Made by a program: the position numbers and the translations under genes. This document shows, one piece after another, positions 62,204 to 64,000 of a DNA stretch of 64,000 bases. How positions within the stretch are numbered: the stretch's first letter is position 1; the number at the start of each line of letters is the position of its first letter. The stretch comes from Trachythela sp. YZ-2020 (taxonomy: Eukaryota > Cnidaria > Anthozoa > Malacalcyonacea > Clavulariidae), in the NCBI GenBank assembly GCA_016169945.1, contig JADLSH010000395.1, forward strand, positions 3,584,501 to 3,648,500, written 5' to 3'. The notes under the pieces are model-generated. The model did not search any database. It worked only from the letters and a program-made list of their open reading frames with translations, and was not told where the DNA came from.

Positions 62204-62487
62204 CGCCGATAGCTATGTTTCCGTTCAACATTCCGTGCACAGCCAGAAGTCTACACTACATAAAAAATCTGGGATTGCTTTTTTATCTATTATGTATTAT
62301 ATATAATATCTTTTATATTTTGTACTTTTTAAATAATGTCCAACCATATCGCTAAGACTATCACACTACGTGAACTGCACGAAAAGTTCTCACAATTATA
62401 TTGCTATCATTTCAGTCAACGAGTATTTTATATCGACACGGTCCTGTGCGGACTAGTCCTGTATTGGTCCAGGTTCAAACACGAAAA

Positions 62488-62577
62488 GTTAGCGTGGCCG
62501 AGTGGTCTAAGGCGCTGGTTTTAGGTACCAGTCATTTTGATGGCGTGTGTTCGATTTTGTTTTATAATTATAATGGT
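62488..62577 (+). pseudogene. tRNA-Leu (UAG) pseudogene
   Basis: GTGGCCGAGTGGTCTAAGGC D-arm and anticodon arm CTGGT-TTTAGGT-ACCAG (anticodon TAG) are good. The T-arm (GTGTGTTCGATTTTG) and acceptor 3' strand are lost. Recognisable class II tRNA-Leu with variable arm TTTTGATGG. Confidence 0.75.
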
Positions 62578-62744
62578 CCAAGATCCACTGACCTATACTA
62601 TTTTAGTATAGGTCAGTGCCAAGATCCCAAGATTCACTAGATAATCCTGTAATTTTACCATGGTTGCATAAAGAGCCAGAATAACCCGCATTTAATTTAT
62701 AGTAGATCACCCCCAGTGATCACTCCTACTTGAAACAGGAAAAG

Positions 62745-62828
62745 GTAGTGTGGCCGAGTGTTCTAAGGCGCTGGTTTAAGGCACCAGTCATTTCGATGGT
62801 GTGGGTTCGAACATACGACGTAGCCTCT
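62745..62828 (+). pseudogene. tRNA-Leu (AAG) pseudogene
   Basis: GTGTGGCCGAGTGTTCTAAGG with anticodon arm CTGGT-TTAAGGC-ACCAG (AAG). The T-loop TTCGAAC is present, but the T-stem (GTGGG/ATACG) and acceptor do not pair. Confidence 0.75.
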
Positions 62829-62866
62829 TTGTAAATATGAAAAATCCATGTACATGATTATCCCTA

Positions 62867-62938
62867 GGTTCTGCCGAGACTTGAACTCGGATCCTTGGAT
62901 TCAAAGTCCAAAGTGCTAACCATTACACCACAGAACCA
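62867..62938 (-). tRNA. tRNA-Gln (UUG)
   Basis: 72 bases on the minus strand. Perfect acceptor GGTTCTG/CAGAACC, D-arm GGTGTAATGGTTAGCAC. Anticodon arm TTGGA-CTTTGAA-TCCAA (anticodon TTG), T-arm CCGAG-TTCAAGT-CTCGG. All stems pair, and the sequence matches animal tRNA-Gln closely. Confidence 0.95.
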
Positions 62939-63065
62939 GATCTTATTCTGTTGAATAGATACCTTTGTAATAAATTTTAACAGTTGCGTATCTCCCCAGA
63001 CGTCGTTCACAGACATTAAGGATTGATTTTTTGAAAATTCTTTGCAGAACCTTTGCAGCTTTAAT

Positions 63066-63163
63066 ATCAGGTTGGCCGAGCTGTCGAAGGCGACAGACTT
63101 AAGACGGATGTTACGCCTTCTGGTCCACAATTGTGTGCGTGGGTTCGAATCCAACACCTGACA
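63066..63163 (+). tRNA. tRNA-Leu (UAA), intron-containing
   Basis: TCAGGTTGGCCGAG start, anticodon loop CTTAAG (TAA). A 13-14 base intron (ACGGATGTTACGCC) follows position 37, then TTCTGG, variable arm CACAATTGTG, T-arm GTGGGTTCGAATCCAAC, acceptor ACCTGAC. Same layout as intron-bearing tRNA-Leu(CAA) of animals. Single mismatches in the acceptor, anticodon and T stems leave open that it is decaying. Confidence 0.7.
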
Positions 63164-63249
63164 ATGGTTATTTTCGCATGCTGTTTTCATGTTGCTTGTT
63201 TTATCCGAGTTGAAAAACCTATTCCAAACAAAAAACGTTTGCTATGATG

Positions 63250-63492
63250 CAGGAGCGGACTGACAGCTTTTTCGGGGCCTCGGTCAGGAATATAATCCGA
63301 GCCCATGTATGAGTTTATAAATGCACTCGAAAGGGGCCCATCGTTTTCCAAGAATCATAGCTTAGAAGCCAGGTTAATTTTCAGCAAAAGGACATAGTCT
63401 GAATCTGTCCTCTTTGCAGTAATTGCGGGCCCCCAAAGTTATCCGGGCCTCGGTCCCCGTCCGATTTTGCGCGACCGCTCAGTCCGCCCCTG
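63250..63492. mobile_element. hAT-type MITE
   Basis: Inverted ends CAGGAGCGGACTGA / TCAGTCCGCCCCTG with 8-bp flanks CTATGATG and CTGTGATG (one difference). 243 bases, GC-rich, no gene. Confidence 0.8.
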
Positions 63493-63742
63493 CTGTGATG
63501 CGTTGATGGTGTGATGGTTAGTATTGCAGCCTTCCAAGCAGTAGAACTGGGTCAACTCTACGGTCTTTATGATGGAATGCTTGATGTGGAATTTCTGTCC
63601 CCTTTTTTCCATGAGAGGTAAAATGACACTCTTATTCAAATTGTCTTCCTCTAAAACCGAGCATAACTAGAGTATGAATATTCTTGGGAATGTTTTGCTT
63701 GGATATGAATAGCTTTCACTAATGGTAGCGTGACCGTGTGGG

Positions 63743-64000
63743 CAGGACCGTCGCTAAGGTGGGGGTGTGGGGGGGGTGACACCCCCCCTGAAAACTATTT
63801 GTCGGCAAATGAAAGATTTGTCGGCAAACGAAAAATATATATGGACAAATAAACGATCGATTAGTTAAAAGGGTTGTTTGTAAATGTTGTAAAAAATGTC
63901 GTCAAATGATGCTTATTGTCGCCAAATAAAGAAATTACCGAGACAATTTCGGTAAAAAATACTTATTACGACCGCCTGTCGCCCAGATTTTTTAAATCCA
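63743..64000. mobile_element. hAT-type element, left part, cut by window edge
   Basis: Starts CAGGACCGTCGC and shares the GTCGGCAAATGAA(A/G)GATTTGTCGG interior with the left end of the element at 20331. Continues beyond the window. Confidence 0.75.

Noticed and set aside
1..64000. CRISPR arrays, operons, rRNA genes, bacterial regulatory sites
   Set aside because: None seen. The split gene and element types are eukaryotic, so prokaryotic signals are not expected.

Overview
The window looks like part of an animal genome, most likely a cnidarian or another early-branching marine invertebrate. It is AT-rich by eye. One split gene with small, phase-consistent exons and GT-AG introns runs through almost all of it, and the introns are full of animal-type transposons (Penelope-like, BEL/Pao, Ty3-like, non-LTR LINEs, hAT, Mutator-like, Crypton-like, MITEs). 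The taxon is an inference; nothing here fixes the species.

The main gene is on the + strand, from before base 1 to about 62.1-62.2 kb. I could place 48 exons by hand from open frame, splice sites, phase and family match, giving roughly 2,000 residues. It encodes a very large membrane ADAM: prodomain with a Cys-switch-like KCG (1-556), reprolysin metalloprotease with an intact HExxHxxGxxHD (858-2954, 18171-18270), a full disintegrin domain (25169-26454), then three tandem copies of a disintegrin-end / Cys-rich / EGF module (A 26374-30003, B 30594-40254, C 40854 to about 47990). After these come a Thr/Ser/Glu/Ala mucin-like stalk of about 570 codons (to 49712), SEA domain 1 (49789-50975), three EGF domains and a truncated Ca-binding-type EGF (51342-59930), SEA domain 2 (60405-61234), one membrane helix (61726-61837) and a short tail. 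This joins an ADAM ectodomain to a membrane-mucin chassis (EGF-SEA-TM). The exon that should carry the Met-turn (CxC...CIM) was not found in the 15.2 kb intron 2955-18170, and the flanking exon phases do not join without it.

Region by region: 3.4-5.3 kb holds two short zinc-finger ORFs and a fold-back element; 6.3-8.2 kb MITEs; 9.2-10.6 kb a tRNA-derived SINE and a Penelope-type fragment with a well-formed hammerhead ribozyme; 12.7-16.9 kb a decayed Ty3/gypsy element; 18.3-19.4 kb a Penelope GIY-YIG 3' end with a second hammerhead, next to a Crypton-like recombinase remnant; 20.3-25.0 kb a hAT-like element containing a LINE that itself contains a Mutator-like element; 30.9-36.1 kb a BEL/Pao element with both LTRs and a 5-bp target duplication inside module B; 43.9-46.8 kb a LINE inserted into another LINE inside module C; 50.1-50.8 kb an inverted-repeat element; 53-59 kb repeat-rich sequence with large duplicated blocks; 62.5-63.2 kb a small tRNA cluster beyond the gene; 63.2-64.0 kb two hAT-type elements.

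Modules A and B match almost base for base, introns included, while C is more diverged. A/B is therefore the younger duplication, and several transposons in B can be dated as later because A keeps the empty site.
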